NCBI GenBank assembly: GCA_030694935.1
Contig: JAUYUA010000060.1
Coordinates: forward strand, 1-44,480
Length of the DNA stretch: 44,480 nucleotides
DNA from: Lutibacter sp.
GTDB taxonomy: Bacteria > Bacteroidota > Bacteroidia > Flavobacteriales > Flavobacteriaceae
Reading direction: 5' to 3'
Shown here: piece by piece, positions 7,469-18,107 of the stretch
Layout of the letters: every line of letters starts with the position of its first letter
Position numbering within the stretch: the stretch's first letter is position 1
Notes under the pieces: model-generated
Databases searched by the model: none
Told to the model about the DNA's origin: nothing
Seen by the model: only the letters and a program-made list of their open reading frames with translations
Made by a program: the position numbers and the translations under genes

Positions 7469-8749
7469 TTATTGTTTTAAACTTTCGTAAACAACTTTTA
7501 TTTCTTTTAATTTAACTGGCATATCCAAATTTTCATACAATCCCATTAGTGTTTGAACGATGTTAATGCTTTTAGGATTTAAACCATACGCTTTCTCGTA
7601 ATAAGGCAATGCTTTTCTATAAATATCAAATTGTTGTGCCTGTAATTTATCGTATTTTTTGAAATCGGCCAAACTCTTATTCATTTCATCAATAATAGGA
7701 GCCGCTTTTTCAATAATTGCAGCGCCAATATTATTGTAGGCATCAGCATAATCTGGTTTCAATTCAATGGCTTTTTCAAAGTTTTTGATGGCTTCATCAA
7801 TATTTTTTTGATCCATATTCATAACCCCAACATTATAATACAAAGTTGGTTCAGTAGGATTTAATCGAATTGCTTCCTCTAAACGTTCTTTAAATTTTGC
7901 ATTATCTCCTGCTTTATAGTAAATATTGGCTTCATCAATTAACAAAGAATAGCTTTTTGGAAATTCAGATCTTCCTTTGGCAATAATTTCCATAGCTTTT
8001 TCATTATTTCCTTTGTCAGAATAATTTTGGGCCAAATTTTTGAAAATCATTTCACGTCTTGATTCCTTTTTCTCTTCTCTTGGATTTTGAGCCAATCCCA
8101 ATTTAACCTGTAAATCCATGCTTTTTTTATCACCATATACAACATCTTCTCCAGATGCTTTGTCTGTCGCAACAAAAACTGTAGTGATTCCTGTGTAGTT
8201 TAAAGACAATAATTCTTCATATAATTTAATAGAACTATCATAATCCTTACCAAAATAATAAACCAATGCAGCATTGTCTAAATAAGAAGTGTCTCTTGGA
8301 CTTAAGGCATACACTTGTTGAAATTCTTTGGCGGCTTTAAGATAATCTGCATCTTCTTTTGTTTCAATCGCTTTGCTGTAATTGTTCGATGCATTTTCTG
8401 CAACGGCAACAATCATTTTATTAAGCAACACTCCAACTTCAGCAGTATACTTAGGCTTATTGGTTTGATTTTCATAATTAATCAATTCATTAAAAGCATC
8501 ACCAACTTTTTGCATATCAGCATTAGGATTTCCATTTTGATACAATGCCAAACCTTTTAAATAATAAAACTTGGCTTTTGTTTTTTGATCTGCATTGGCA
8601 ATTAAACCTTCTGCTTGGTTCACTGCAGACATAGCAGTTGCAAAATCATTTGCTTTAAGGGCTTTTTCCGCATTTTTTAACTCATCGTTTTGCGCGAACA
8701 CTGTCATACTAATAAAAAAAGCTGACAGGATTATTAATTGTTTTTTCAT
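7469..8749 (-). CDS. Exported TPR-repeat protein
   Basis: The product has 426 residues and a clear type I signal peptide (K-K-Q-L-I-I-L-S-A-F-F-I-S-M-T-V-F-A-Q, cleavage after about residue 19-20). The mature part is built of TPR helices along its length, clearest at about residues 230-345, where a canonical unit reads E-A-I-K-N-F-E-K-A-I-E-L-K-P-D-Y-A-D-A-Y-N. It is probably a periplasmic or outer-membrane-associated scaffold; no enzymatic motif is present. It lies 24 bp downstream of gyrA on the same strand and may share its transcript. A specific partner cannot be inferred. Confidence 0.85.
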   Translation of the reverse strand: MKKQLIILSAFFISMTVFAQNDELKNAEKALKANDFATAMSAVNQAEGLIANADQKTKAKFYYLKGLALYQNGNPNADMQKVGDAFNELINYENQTNKPKYTAEVGVLLNKMIVAVAENASNNYSKAIETKEDADYLKAAKEFQQVYALSPRDTSYLDNAALVYYFGKDYDSSIKLYEELLSLNYTGITTVFVATDKASGEDVVYGDKKSMDLQVKLGLAQNPREEKKESRREMIFKNLAQNYSDKGNNEKAMEIIAKGRSEFPKSYSLLIDEANIYYKAGDNAKFKERLEEAIRLNPTEPTLYYNVGVMNMDQKNIDEAIKNFEKAIELKPDYADAYNNIGAAIIEKAAPIIDEMNKSLADFKKYDKLQAQQFDIYRKALPYYEKAYGLNPKSINIVQTLMGLYENLDMPVKLKEIKVVYESLKQ

Positions 8750-8773
8750 TTTTTCTGATTTATTGTTACTGGT

Positions 8774-11317
8774 TTATTCTTGATTATTATTATCTTCATC
8801 GTTGTTTTCAATTTCCGTGCCATTGTCAATTTCTGTATCATTTTCAATGATATTCTCATCGATAAGATCAACAACATCTTCTTCATGCATCACCTTTGCA
8901 ACCGCGGCAATGGAATCGTTATCTTTTATATTGATCAATTTAACGCCTTGGGTTGCTCTTCCCATGACTCTTAAATCACCTACGGCCAATCTGATCGCAA
9001 TTCCGGATTTGTTGATAATCATTAAATCATCATCATCTTTCACGTCTTTTACAGCCACCAAATTACCTGTTTTTTCAGTGATGTTTATGGTTTTTACACC
9101 TTTACCGCCACGGTTGGTGATTCTGTAATCCTCTAATTTAGAGCGTTTCCCGTATCCGTTTTCAGAAACCACTAAAATATCACTGTTGATATCATCAACG
9201 GCAATCATTCCAATAACTTCATCATGTTTATTGGCTAAGGTAATTCCCCTTACACCGGAAGCATTTCTTCCCATCGGACGTGTTTTGCTTTCCTCAAATC
9301 GGATGGCTTTACCCGATTTTAAGCCCAGCATCACCTGACTTTCGCCGGTGGTTAATTTGGCTTCTATAAGCTCATCGCCGTCTTTGATAGTTATTGCGTT
9401 AATTCCGTTTGCTCTAGGTCGGGAATATTGTTCTAAAGAAGTCTTTTTAACCTGACCTTTTTTAGTCGCCATAATTACATAATGGCTATTTACATAAGAT
9501 TCAATTTTTAAATCTTCCGTAACCAAAAATGCTTTAACCGTATCGTCCTGTTCGATATTTATCAAATTCTGAATTGCCCTTCCTTTTGAAGTTTTTCCGC
9601 CTTCAGGTATTTCATAAACACGCATCCAAAATACTTTTCCTTTTTGGGTAAAGAATAACATATATTGATGGTTTGTGCCCATAAATAAATGTTCTAAGAA
9701 ATCTTCAGTTCTTGTTGCAACGCCTTTTTGTCCTCGTCCGCCCCTGTTTTGAACTTTATATTCATCCAAGTTTGTTCGTTTAACATAACCTGCATGCGAA
9801 ATTGTTACAACTACATTTGAATTTGGGATCATATCTTCAATAGACAAATCTCCACCGGCATATTCAATAACAGATCTTCTGGCATCACCATATTTATCTC
9901 TTATGGCAGTAAGCTCATTTTTTATAATTTCAAAACGTCTTTCTTCGTTTGCCAAAATATCTTTTAAATCGATAATTAATTTAATAATTTCATCATACTC
10001 CGTTCTCAATTTATCTTGCTCAAGACCCGTTAATTGACGCAAACGCATTTCAACAATGGCTCTTGCCTGTATTTCAGACAGCTCAAAACGCGTCATTAAA
10101 CTTTCTCTTGCAATGTCGGCATTTGAGGAAGCCCTGATTATTTTGATCACTTCATCAATATTGTCGCTCGCAATAATTAAACCTTCTAAAATATGTGCTC
10201 TCGCTTCGGCTTTTTTAAGTTCAAATTCTGTTCTTCGCACCACAACTACGTGTCTGTGTTCAACAAAATAATGAATTAATTGTTTTAAGTTTAATTGTTC
10301 CGGACGCCCTTTTACCAAAGCGATATTATTGACGCTGAATGATGTTTGAAGCGCGGTATATTTGAATAAATTGTTTAAAACAATGTTTGGTATGGCGTCA
10401 CGTTTTAAAATATAAACGATGCGCATTCCATTTCTGTCAGATTCATCACGAATATTTGCAATGCCTTCCAGTTTTTTATCGTTGACCAACTCAGCAGTTT
10501 TTTTGATCATTTCTGCCTTATTCACCTGATAAGGAATTTCAGTGACAATAATGCTTTCCTTGCCATTAACTTCTTCAATAATGGCTTTTGCACGCATCAC
10601 TATTCTTCCTCTTCCCGTTTCAAAAGCTTCTTTTACGCCTTCATAACCGTAAATAATACCTCCAGTTGGGAAATCGGGTGCTTTAATATGCTGCATCAAT
10701 TCAGAAATTTCAATATCTCTGTTTTCGATGTAAGCCAAAGTACCATTAATAACTTCCGTTAAATTGTGGGGAGCCATATTGGTGGCCATCCCAACGGCAA
10801 TACCTGAAGCACCGTTCACCAACAACGTTGGAATTCTTGTTGGTAATACGGTTGGTTCTTCTAAAGTGTCATCAAAGTTTAGTTGATGATCTACAGTGTC
10901 TTTTTCAATATCCGCAAGCATTTCTTCCGAAATTTTTTGCATACGAACCTCTGTATATCGCATTGCTGCCGGACTGTCGCCATCTACAGAACCGAAGTTC
11001 CCTTGTCCGTCCACCATCATATATCGCATGCTCCATTCTTGGGCCATACGCACCATTGCGTCGTAAACTGAAGTGTCACCATGCGGGTGATACTTACCTA
11101 ATACTTCCCCAACTATTCTTGCTGATTTTTTATAAGATCCTGTTGCTTTAATTCCTAATTCATGCATACCAAAAAGCACCCTTCTGTGTACGGGTTTTAA
11201 CCCATCTCGCACATCAGGCAATGCCCTTGAAACTATTACTGACATTGAGTAATCAATGTAAGCAGATTTCATTTCATCTTCAATATTAATTGGTATAATT
11301 TTTTCTCCGTCTGCCAT
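8774..11317 (-). CDS. gyrA: DNA gyrase subunit A
   Basis: The 847-residue type II topoisomerase A subunit breaks and rejoins DNA during ATP-driven negative supercoiling, with GyrB. The N-terminus ([17 protein letters not shown]) and catalytic Tyr121 (A-A-M-R-Y-T-E) are intact. The C-terminal beta-pinwheel includes the GyrA box [10 protein letters not shown]. The quinolone-determining region reads [10 protein letters not shown], with Thr at the position equivalent to E. coli Ser83 and Asp retained at 87. Thr here is natural in some bacteria and is not proof of resistance. An acidic Asn/Asp/Glu-rich tail of about 30 residues closes the protein. No intein is present. Confidence 0.98.
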   Translation of the reverse strand: MADGEKIIPINIEDEMKSAYIDYSMSVIVSRALPDVRDGLKPVHRRVLFGMHELGIKATGSYKKSARIVGEVLGKYHPHGDTSVYDAMVRMAQEWSMRYMMVDGQGNFGSVDGDSPAAMRYTEVRMQKISEEMLADIEKDTVDHQLNFDDTLEEPTVLPTRIPTLLVNGASGIAVGMATNMAPHNLTEVINGTLAYIENRDIEISELMQHIKAPDFPTGGIIYGYEGVKEAFETGRGRIVMRAKAIIEEVNGKESIIVTEIPYQVNKAEMIKKTAELVNDKKLEGIANIRDESDRNGMRIVYILKRDAIPNIVLNNLFKYTALQTSFSVNNIALVKGRPEQLNLKQLIHYFVEHRHVVVVRRTEFELKKAEARAHILEGLIIASDNIDEVIKIIRASSNADIARESLMTRFELSEIQARAIVEMRLRQLTGLEQDKLRTEYDEIIKLIIDLKDILANEERRFEIIKNELTAIRDKYGDARRSVIEYAGGDLSIEDMIPNSNVVVTISHAGYVKRTNLDEYKVQNRGGRGQKGVATRTEDFLEHLFMGTNHQYMLFFTQKGKVFWMRVYEIPEGGKTSKGRAIQNLINIEQDDTVKAFLVTEDLKIESYVNSHYVIMATKKGQVKKTSLEQYSRPRANGINAITIKDGDELIEAKLTTGESQVMLGLKSGKAIRFEESKTRPMGRNASGVRGITLANKHDEVIGMIAVDDINSDILVVSENGYGKRSKLEDYRITNRGGKGVKTINITEKTGNLVAVKDVKDDDDLMIINKSGIAIRLAVGDLRVMGRATQGVKLINIKDNDSIAAVAKVMHEEDVVDLIDENIIENDTEIDNGTEIENNDEDNNNQE

Positions 11318-11573
11318 AAATTTTTATTTAATTTTGTGTCAATTTTTAACAAAGCAATATACGACTTTTCACTTTTTTATGGCCTTTTTGTCACGTTGTT
11401 TTTATAGTTTTTATCAACAATGAAAAGCTCACTCAAACCTGCATTAACACACTGATTTTCAGTATTTTTTAGGTATAAATCATTGGTGAAAAAAAAATAT
11501 GTAAAAAAGTGGTTCACTTTTTGTGTTTAAAAAAGAAAAAAATCAGTTAAATTTACAATATAAACATACGATA

Positions 11574-14105
11574 ATGGACGATAATTTTTCACCAAAAGTT
11601 AAAGATGTAATTGCCTACAGTAAAGAAGAAGCTTTACGTTTAGGACATGATTTTATTGGTACGGAACACCTTATTTTGGGAATCTTGCGAAAAGGAGAAG
11701 GAAAAGCTATAGAAATTTTAAATTCTTTAGAAATAAATCTAGATCATTTGCGCAAAAAAATTGAAGGGTTAAATCCAATCAATTTCCAAAAGGAAATCGA
11801 CGAAAAGAAAAGTCTGCATCTAACAAAGCAAGCTGAAAAAGCATTAAAAACAACTTTTTTGGAAGCTAAATTATATCAAAGCGAAGCCGTGAACACTGCA
11901 CATTTGCTGTTATGCATTTTACGCAATGAAAATGACCCAACAACAAAATTATTGCAACATTTTGACGTGAGTTATGATGATGTGAAAACTGTTTTCAAGC
12001 AATTATTCTTTGATGAAGAAATAGATTTGCCAAAAGCGCAAGATTCTAATGATGACGATTTTGATACCTCTAAATCAAATCCTTTTGAACAGGCACGAGG
12101 CGAAAAAACACCGCTTAAGAAAACAAAAACACCTGTATTGGATAATTTCGGACGTGATTTAACGCGTTTGGCCGAAGAAGGAAATTTAGATCCTGTAGTT
12201 GGCCGCCAAAAAGAAATTGAACGGGTTTCTCAAATTTTAAGCCGAAGAAAAAAGAACAACCCAATCTTGATTGGTGAACCTGGCGTAGGTAAATCGGCCA
12301 TTGCTGAAGGTTTGGCCTTGCGCATTATTCAGCGTAAAGTTTCTCGAATTTTATTTAACAAACGTGTTGTTTCATTAGACTTGGCAAGTTTGGTTGCGGG
12401 CACAAAATACCGCGGCCAGTTTGAAGAGCGCATGAAAGCCTTGGTGAACGAATTGGAAAAAAATGATGACATCATTTTATTTATCGATGAAATTCACACC
12501 ATTGTTGGCGCCGGTGGCGCAACGGGTTCTTTAGATGCTTCCAATATGTTAAAACCCGCGTTGGCTCGTGGTGAAATTCAATGTATTGGCGCTACAACTT
12601 TGGATGAATTCAGAACCAATATTGAGAAAGACGGTGCCTTGGAACGCAGATTTCAAAAAGTGATGGTTGAGCCAACATCCGTAGAAGAAACGATTCAGAT
12701 TTTACAGAATATAAAAGACAAATATGAAGATCATCACAATGTTGTTTACACTGATGATGCCATTAAAGCTTGCGTTACGCTGACAAACAGGTATATGACC
12801 GATCGGTTTTTGCCAGACAAAGCTATTGATGCTTTGGATGAGTCAGGTTCCAGAATTCATATCACAAATATTGTGGTTCCTAAAGAAATTTTACAATTGG
12901 AAGAGCAGTTGGAAAAAATTAGGGAAGACAAAACCGCTGCCGTAAACGGACAAAAATATGAAGAGGCAGCTCGCTTGCGCGATGACGAAAAACGTGTTGA
13001 AAGCTTTTTGCAGGCTGAACAAAAAAAATGGGATGAAACTTCGAAATTAAATCGCGAAATTGTTACTGAAGACAATGTGGCCGAAGTGGTTTCTATGATG
13101 ACAGGCATTCCGGTAAACAGGGTTGCCGAAGCTGAAAGCAAACGTTTAAATGATTTGCCAATCCTCATCAAAGGGAAAGTTATAGGTCAAGACGAGGCTG
13201 TCAGCAAGGTGGTTAAGGCTATTCAACGTAACCGTGTTGGACTTAAAGACCCAAACAAACCGATTGGTTCATTCATATTTTTAGGACAAACCGGAGTGGG
13301 TAAAACGCAACTTGCAAAAGTTTTGGCGATGGAATTATTTGACAGCGAAGATGCATTGGTTAGAATTGATATGAGCGAATATATGGAGAAATTTGCCGTA
13401 TCTCGATTAATTGGTGCACCTCCAGGTTATGTGGGTTATGAAGAAGGCGGACAATTGACCGAAAAAATAAGACGCAAACCTTATGCAGTGGTGCTTTTTG
13501 ATGAAATTGAAAAAGCGCATCCCGATGTTTTCAATATGTTATTGCAAATATTGGATGAAGGCCATATTACGGATAGTTTAGGAAGAAGAATCGATTTTAG
13601 AAACACCATTCTTATTATGACTTCCAATATTGGTTCACGCCAATTGAAAGATTTTGGTGCCGGTGTAGGATTTGGAACAGCTTCTAAAACTTCACAGGCT
13701 GATGCAAATGCTAAAGGTGTGATAGAAAACGCCTTGAAAAAATCATTTGCTCCTGAATTTTTAAACAGAATTGATGATGTGGTGATATTCAATCCTTTAG
13801 AAATAGAAGATATTCACTTAATTATTGATATTGAATTAAGCAAATTATCGAAACGTATTGACGATTTAGGCTATAAATTGGTACTAACTAAGGAAGCGAA
13901 AGATTATATCGCCGATAAAGGATTTGACAAACAATATGGCGCCAGACCATTAAAACGTGCCATTCAAAAATATGTTGAAGATGCTTTGGCTGAAGAAATT
14001 GTAACTTCAAAACTAAAAGAAGGCGATTCAATTTTTATGGATTTGGATAAAGACAAAAACGAACTTACCATAAAAATAACCAAAGGCAAAAACAAGGTAG
14101 AATAA
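11574..14105 (+). CDS. clpC: ATP-dependent Clp protease ATPase subunit ClpC
   Basis: This AAA+ unfoldase feeds substrates to ClpP. It has an N-terminal double Clp_N repeat (about 1-145), a first AAA module with Walker A G-E-P-G-V-G-K-S and Walker B I-L-F-I-D-E, a UVR-containing middle region (about 420-470), and a second AAA module with Walker A G-Q-T-G-V-G-K-T and the C-terminal D2-small domain. I chose the ATG at 11574 ([13 protein letters not shown]), which gives 843 residues and matches flavobacterial ClpC. The frame is open further upstream to 11523, but those 17 residues are not family-like. It is divergent from gyrA and ends in a strong terminator. Confidence 0.96.
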   Translation: MDDNFSPKVKDVIAYSKEEALRLGHDFIGTEHLILGILRKGEGKAIEILNSLEINLDHLRKKIEGLNPINFQKEIDEKKSLHLTKQAEKALKTTFLEAKLYQSEAVNTAHLLLCILRNENDPTTKLLQHFDVSYDDVKTVFKQLFFDEEIDLPKAQDSNDDDFDTSKSNPFEQARGEKTPLKKTKTPVLDNFGRDLTRLAEEGNLDPVVGRQKEIERVSQILSRRKKNNPILIGEPGVGKSAIAEGLALRIIQRKVSRILFNKRVVSLDLASLVAGTKYRGQFEERMKALVNELEKNDDIILFIDEIHTIVGAGGATGSLDASNMLKPALARGEIQCIGATTLDEFRTNIEKDGALERRFQKVMVEPTSVEETIQILQNIKDKYEDHHNVVYTDDAIKACVTLTNRYMTDRFLPDKAIDALDESGSRIHITNIVVPKEILQLEEQLEKIREDKTAAVNGQKYEEAARLRDDEKRVESFLQAEQKKWDETSKLNREIVTEDNVAEVVSMMTGIPVNRVAEAESKRLNDLPILIKGKVIGQDEAVSKVVKAIQRNRVGLKDPNKPIGSFIFLGQTGVGKTQLAKVLAMELFDSEDALVRIDMSEYMEKFAVSRLIGAPPGYVGYEEGGQLTEKIRRKPYAVVLFDEIEKAHPDVFNMLLQILDEGHITDSLGRRIDFRNTILIMTSNIGSRQLKDFGAGVGFGTASKTSQADANAKGVIENALKKSFAPEFLNRIDDVVIFNPLEIEDIHLIIDIELSKLSKRIDDLGYKLVLTKEAKDYIADKGFDKQYGARPLKRAIQKYVEDALAEEIVTSKLKEGDSIFMDLDKDKNELTIKITKGKNKVE

Positions 14106-14137
14106 GACTTAAACGTCTGTTTATTAAATTTTAAACC

Positions 14138-14167
14138 AAAAAATAGCCGCAATTGCGGCTATTTTTT
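14138..14167. terminator. Bidirectional terminator after clpC
   Basis: AAAAAATAGCCGCAA and TTGCGGCTATTTTTT form a perfect 15-bp palindrome. It lies between clpC (+) and the convergent glycosyltransferase gene (-) and can serve both. Confidence 0.92.
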
Positions 14168-14192
14168 ATTATTTTTTCTGAATTATTTCCCT

Positions 14193-15146
14193 TTAGTCAG
14201 CGCTAAATACTCCTTTTATAAAACCCAATCCGTAGCCTGTGAATTGTATCAATGTTGTTACAAGACTTAAAGCGGCAACGGATATATTTTTGTTTTTAAA
14301 TAATGAATCTAAAATTAACGCCACAAAATAAATTAAAAATAACGCTGCAAGTAACTTAAACCCTATAAACAGCAATACAATTGATGCCATAAAAAACAGT
14401 ATGAAAAGTATTGGAAACCAATAGGTAATTTTAGCTGAATCTGGATATTTACGGTTTAAAAATGGCCGCGCATTTCCGAAACGGTAAGTTTGTCTAAAAA
14501 ACTGCTTCAATGAAGTTCTTCTTTTATGGTACACAAAAGCTTTTTCAATAAATTGCGTATGAAAATTTTTCTCCCACAACCTGAAGGTTAAATCGATATC
14601 TTCACCCGTTTTCATAGTGCTAAAACCACCAATGATCCTGAATGCCAATCGGGATAACCCAAAATTAAAACTGCGGGGTTGAAATCTATCGACTGAATTT
14701 TTACTCCCCCTAATTCCACCAGTTGTCAAAAAGGAAGTCATACTGTAATTTATTGCTTTTTGTACGGTTGTAAAAGAGTCGTGGGCCGCATCGGCGCCGC
14801 CAAATGCATCCGTATAATTTTGATCTAAGGCATCATCAACTTCAGCTAAATAATGAGGAGGAATGATACAATCTGAATCTAAAATGATAAAATAGTTACC
14901 CGTAGCCAATTCCATGCCCAAATTTCTGCTGGCTCCCGCTCCGCTATTTTCTTTATAATGATATTTTATGTTTAAACGATCTGTATATTTTGAAACAATT
15001 TCATCCGATTTTAAGGTTGAGCCATCTTCAATAACAAGCACTTCAAAATCCTCGGTAAAAGTTTGCTTGGTTAAACTTTCCAGCAACTCATCAATTTCTT
15101 GAGACCGATTAAAAACAGGAATGATAATAGAATAAGTAAGTTTCAA
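14193..15146 (-). CDS. Glycosyltransferase family 2, membrane-anchored
   Basis: The product has 317 residues with an N-terminal GT-A fold. The nucleotide-sugar strand reads Y-S-I-I-I-P-V-F-N-R-S, E-D-G-S follows in the next strand, and D-S-D near residue 95 (I-I-L-D-S-D-C-I-I-P) is the likely metal-binding DxD motif. A later G-E-D-I-D-L-T-F-R-L-W and a basic stretch K-R-R-T-S-L-K-Q-F-F-R-Q fit processive or polymer-type GT2 enzymes. Two or three hydrophobic helices occupy about residues 235-310, placing it at the inner membrane. Donor and acceptor cannot be told. It lies 91 bp downstream of the acyl-CoA dehydrogenase gene beyond a terminator, so it probably has its own promoter. Confidence 0.88.
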   Translation of the reverse strand: MKLTYSIIIPVFNRSQEIDELLESLTKQTFTEDFEVLVIEDGSTLKSDEIVSKYTDRLNIKYHYKENSGAGASRNLGMELATGNYFIILDSDCIIPPHYLAEVDDALDQNYTDAFGGADAAHDSFTTVQKAINYSMTSFLTTGGIRGSKNSVDRFQPRSFNFGLSRLAFRIIGGFSTMKTGEDIDLTFRLWEKNFHTQFIEKAFVYHKRRTSLKQFFRQTYRFGNARPFLNRKYPDSAKITYWFPILFILFFMASIVLLFIGFKLLAALFLIYFVALILDSLFKNKNISVAALSLVTTLIQFTGYGLGFIKGVFSAD

Positions 15147-15185
15147 ATGTGAAAATTTATAGCTAATGTATCTATTTTAAAACAA

Positions 15186-15217
15186 AAAAAGCACAAATTC
15201 AAAAATTTGTGCTTTTT
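15186..15217. terminator. Terminator downstream of the etf/acyl-CoA dehydrogenase operon
   Basis: AAAAAGCACAAATT and AATTTGTGCTTTTT pair over 14 bp around a short loop. The hairpin sits just 3' of the acyl-CoA dehydrogenase stop codon on the minus strand and is followed by T residues on both strands. Confidence 0.9.
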
Positions 15218-15237
15218 AATTATTTAGAACCTTATTC

Positions 15238-16983
15238 CTATTCAAGTTTTAGTTCTAACTCTTGTAAAATTTTTTCACCTGTTGACTTATATAATTCAAG
15301 GTTATCAATATCAAAATTATCGATATAATCGAACTTCTCATTATTTTCAGAACTCGCCAAATTTACAAATAACTTGGCCGATTTGCTAAACTTCTCATCA
15401 TATTGGCTATTTACAACCAATAAATATCCCATAATTATATTTCCTGCCATTTCAACCAATCGTCTTGCATGGAAATCCAAATATTCGGTATTGTTAAATT
15501 CCATCACTTTTTTGCTGGCCAATTCATATTTAGCAGTCATTTTTTGAAGTTTTTCTTTTATTGCATTGTCTCCTTCAATAATTTCACTATCATACTGTTT
15601 AATTTGCTCCAGGAAAACGCCTGTAGTCACACCTTTTATAGCTGCAACAGCCTGTAATTGGGTGGTTCCTTCATAAATTGAAGTAATTCGGGCATCTCTG
15701 TAAATCCGTTCAATTGGGAAATCTTGCATAAAACCGGTTCCGCCATGAATTTGTAAAGAATCGTAAGCCATGCTGTTACAAGCCTCACTCGCAATTAATT
15801 TGATAAGCGGCGTAAAAACATTTGCCAGTTTTGAATAGTTTTTCATCTCATTTCTTTCCTCTGTTTCTAAAGTGCCGTCTCTTAAAACTTCTTCATATAC
15901 TTTAACAATATCAACAAATCTGGTTGTCTCATAAAGCAGGGAACGCAATGCGTCCAAGCGTACTTTCATATTGGTAAGCATTTCGTAAACTGCAGGGAAT
16001 TTGACAATGAATTTTCCAAATTGAGCCCTTTCCTCCGCATATTTTAAAGCTTCTCTATAAGCTGCATCTGCAATTCCTACAGATTGTGCCCCTACCCCTA
16101 AACGTGCGGAATTCATTAAAGCCATCACATACTTAATCAGCCCAAATCGTTCCTTTCCCACCAATTCGGCAGGCGCATTTTTGAATACCAATTCACAGGT
16201 TGGAGAGCCTTTTATTCCTAATTTTTTTTCTAAATGCCTAACTTCAACCGCATGATTTGTGCGATCATAAATAAACATGGACAATCCTCTGGCATCCGTT
16301 GTGTTTTCTTCTGAACGGGCTAAAACCAAAGAAAGATCCGCATCACCATTGGTAATAAACCGTTTAACGCCATTTAATGTCCACGTGTTGTTTTCTTTAT
16401 CAAAAGTAGCTTTTAACTTTACAGATTGCAAATCGGAGCCTGCATCGGGTTCGGTTAAAACCATTGCGGCAGTTACGCCGTCCCTGTTAAAACGAGGTAA
16501 ATATTTATCTCGTTGTTCTTCAGAACCAAATTCGTAAATGGTTTCTGCACAATCTTGGAGTCCCCAAATATTGGCAAAACCCGCATCGGCTCTTGCAACC
16601 ATTTCTGCAGCCATCACATAAGGCAGCAACGGAAAGTTTAATCCTCCATACTTTCTTGGCAACGACATTCCAATTAACCCGGCATCGAACAATGCTTTAT
16701 AATTTGCGGTAGTTCCTTTGGCATAAACCACCTCGTTGTTTTCAATATGTGGCCCTTCAAGATCAACACCCCCAGCATTTGTTGCTATCGTATCAGCACA
16801 AATTTCACCAACAATTTCAAGTATTTTTTCATAAGTGTCAATGGCATCATCATGATTTAAAGGCGCATAATCGTATTCTTCTGATTCCTTAAAATTTCGC
16901 TCTTTTAATTTTACAATTTTTTTTACGATTGGATGTTCCAAATGAAATTTAAAATCTGGCGTATCTTTGAAAAAATTATTCAT
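15238..16983 (-). CDS. Acyl-CoA dehydrogenase, long form
   Basis: This FAD enzyme introduces the alpha-beta double bond into acyl-CoA and passes electrons to ETF. The domain signatures are A-M-V-L-T-E-P-D-A-G-S-D (FAD/substrate), G-T-G-F-M-Q-D-F-P-I-E-R-I-Y-R-D-A-R-I, and Y-E-G-T, whose Glu is the usual catalytic base. At 581 residues it is longer than classic short-chain enzymes (about 380). It carries about 75 extra N-terminal and 100 extra C-terminal residues, as in a long Bacteroidota subfamily found beside etfBA. It is the last gene of etfB-etfA-acd on the minus strand, 78 bp after etfA. Chain length of the substrate is not determinable. Confidence 0.93.
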   Translation of the reverse strand: MNNFFKDTPDFKFHLEHPIVKKIVKLKERNFKESEEYDYAPLNHDDAIDTYEKILEIVGEICADTIATNAGGVDLEGPHIENNEVVYAKGTTANYKALFDAGLIGMSLPRKYGGLNFPLLPYVMAAEMVARADAGFANIWGLQDCAETIYEFGSEEQRDKYLPRFNRDGVTAAMVLTEPDAGSDLQSVKLKATFDKENNTWTLNGVKRFITNGDADLSLVLARSEENTTDARGLSMFIYDRTNHAVEVRHLEKKLGIKGSPTCELVFKNAPAELVGKERFGLIKYVMALMNSARLGVGAQSVGIADAAYREALKYAEERAQFGKFIVKFPAVYEMLTNMKVRLDALRSLLYETTRFVDIVKVYEEVLRDGTLETEERNEMKNYSKLANVFTPLIKLIASEACNSMAYDSLQIHGGTGFMQDFPIERIYRDARITSIYEGTTQLQAVAAIKGVTTGVFLEQIKQYDSEIIEGDNAIKEKLQKMTAKYELASKKVMEFNNTEYLDFHARRLVEMAGNIIMGYLLVVNSQYDEKFSKSAKLFVNLASSENNEKFDYIDNFDIDNLELYKSTGEKILQELELKLE

Positions 16984-17061
16984 TTTATTATTTTTTAGAT
17001 TGTGGGAGCTTTATCAAAAATCTTAGTAATTTATACAAAAACCCCTATTTTTAATTACCAA

Positions 17062-18081
17062 TTATTTTGCATTCTCTTTGTAATACTTAATCATTTTTGG
17101 AACAACTACGCCAACATCTCCATGAATTACATAATCGGCTAATTTGTTTATTGGCGCATCAGGATCATTATTAATTGAAATAATCATAGAAGCATCTTGC
17201 ATACCGGCAGTATGCTGTATGGCGCCCGAAATTCCGGCAGCAATATATAATTTAGGACGAACTGTGGTGCCTGTTTGTCCAATTTGACGATCGTGATCAA
17301 TAAATCCGGCATCTACAGCAGCTCTTGAGCCACCAACTTCGCCGCCTAATAATTTTGCCAGCTCTATTAAATATTCAAAATTTTCTTTAGAGCCAACGCC
17401 ATATCCTCCGGAAACAATGATTGGGGCATCTTTTAAATTTACCCCTGATTTTTTAATATGGCGTTCAATTATTTTTACAACAAAATCTTCCTCTTTTAAA
17501 ATGGAGTTTACATCAATTTCAACAACCTCAGTGCTATAGTTTTCATCAAAAATTTCCTTTTTCATGACACCTTCACGTACGGTTGCCATTTGAGGATGCA
17601 TATCCCAATTGATAATATTTGCCATAATGCTGCCTCCAAAAGCCGGACGAATAGCGTAAAGCAAATCTTTGTATTCTATCTTCTCTTTTTTCTCAAAATG
17701 ATCTCCAATATCTAAAATGGTGCAATCTGCTGTTAATCCGCAATTTAGTTTTGAAGCCAACCTAGGCGCAAGATCTCTTCCAACCGAAGTTGCTCCAAAC
17801 AATACAATTTGAGGATCTTCTTCTTTTAATATTTTTGTTGCCAATGCGGCATGAGGCAATGTTCTGTAAGGTTCTAACCTCATACTGTTTCCAATAAATA
17901 ATCTGTCCACGCCAAAAGGCGCAATCTGACTTTCTATTCCGTTTAAACCTGATCCGAAAATCATAGCATCTAATGGACATCCCAATTTTTGGGCTAAACG
18001 CTTTCCTGCGGATAACAATTCCAGGCTTATGTCTGCTACTTTTTGATTTTCGACTTCACAATATACCATGACACTTTTCAT
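17062..18081 (-). CDS. etfA: Electron transfer flavoprotein alpha subunit (FixB/EtfA)
   Basis: The 339-residue ETF alpha subunit binds the electron-carrying FAD in its C-terminal domain. Visible motifs are V-S-G-G-Y-G-V-G, G-G-S-R-A-A-V-D-A-G-F, the FAD signature R-Q-I-G-Q-T-G-T-T-V-R-P-K-L-Y-I-A-A-G-I-S-G-A-I-Q-H, and D-A-P-I at the end. With EtfB it shuttles electrons from the acyl-CoA dehydrogenase encoded downstream. The gene starts 26 bp after etfB. The length and the adjacent EtfB type resemble anaerobe ETFs more than the roughly 315-residue EtfA of aerobic beta-oxidation. Confidence 0.95.
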   Translation of the reverse strand: MKSVMVYCEVENQKVADISLELLSAGKRLAQKLGCPLDAMIFGSGLNGIESQIAPFGVDRLFIGNSMRLEPYRTLPHAALATKILKEEDPQIVLFGATSVGRDLAPRLASKLNCGLTADCTILDIGDHFEKKEKIEYKDLLYAIRPAFGGSIMANIINWDMHPQMATVREGVMKKEIFDENYSTEVVEIDVNSILKEEDFVVKIIERHIKKSGVNLKDAPIIVSGGYGVGSKENFEYLIELAKLLGGEVGGSRAAVDAGFIDHDRQIGQTGTTVRPKLYIAAGISGAIQHTAGMQDASMIISINNDPDAPINKLADYVIHGDVGVVVPKMIKYYKENAK

Positions 18082-18107
18082 AATTAATACTTTTAAGTTT
18101 TTATAAA

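Noticed and set aside
10990-11130. GyrA quinolone-resistance substitution
   Set aside because: Thr at the Ser83-equivalent position is a natural variant in several bacteria and Asp87 is retained; resistance cannot be claimed.
11523-11573. Upstream extension of ClpC by 17 residues
   Set aside because: The extension is Lys/Asn-rich, AT-rich upstream sequence; the M-D-D-N-F-S start matches the family.
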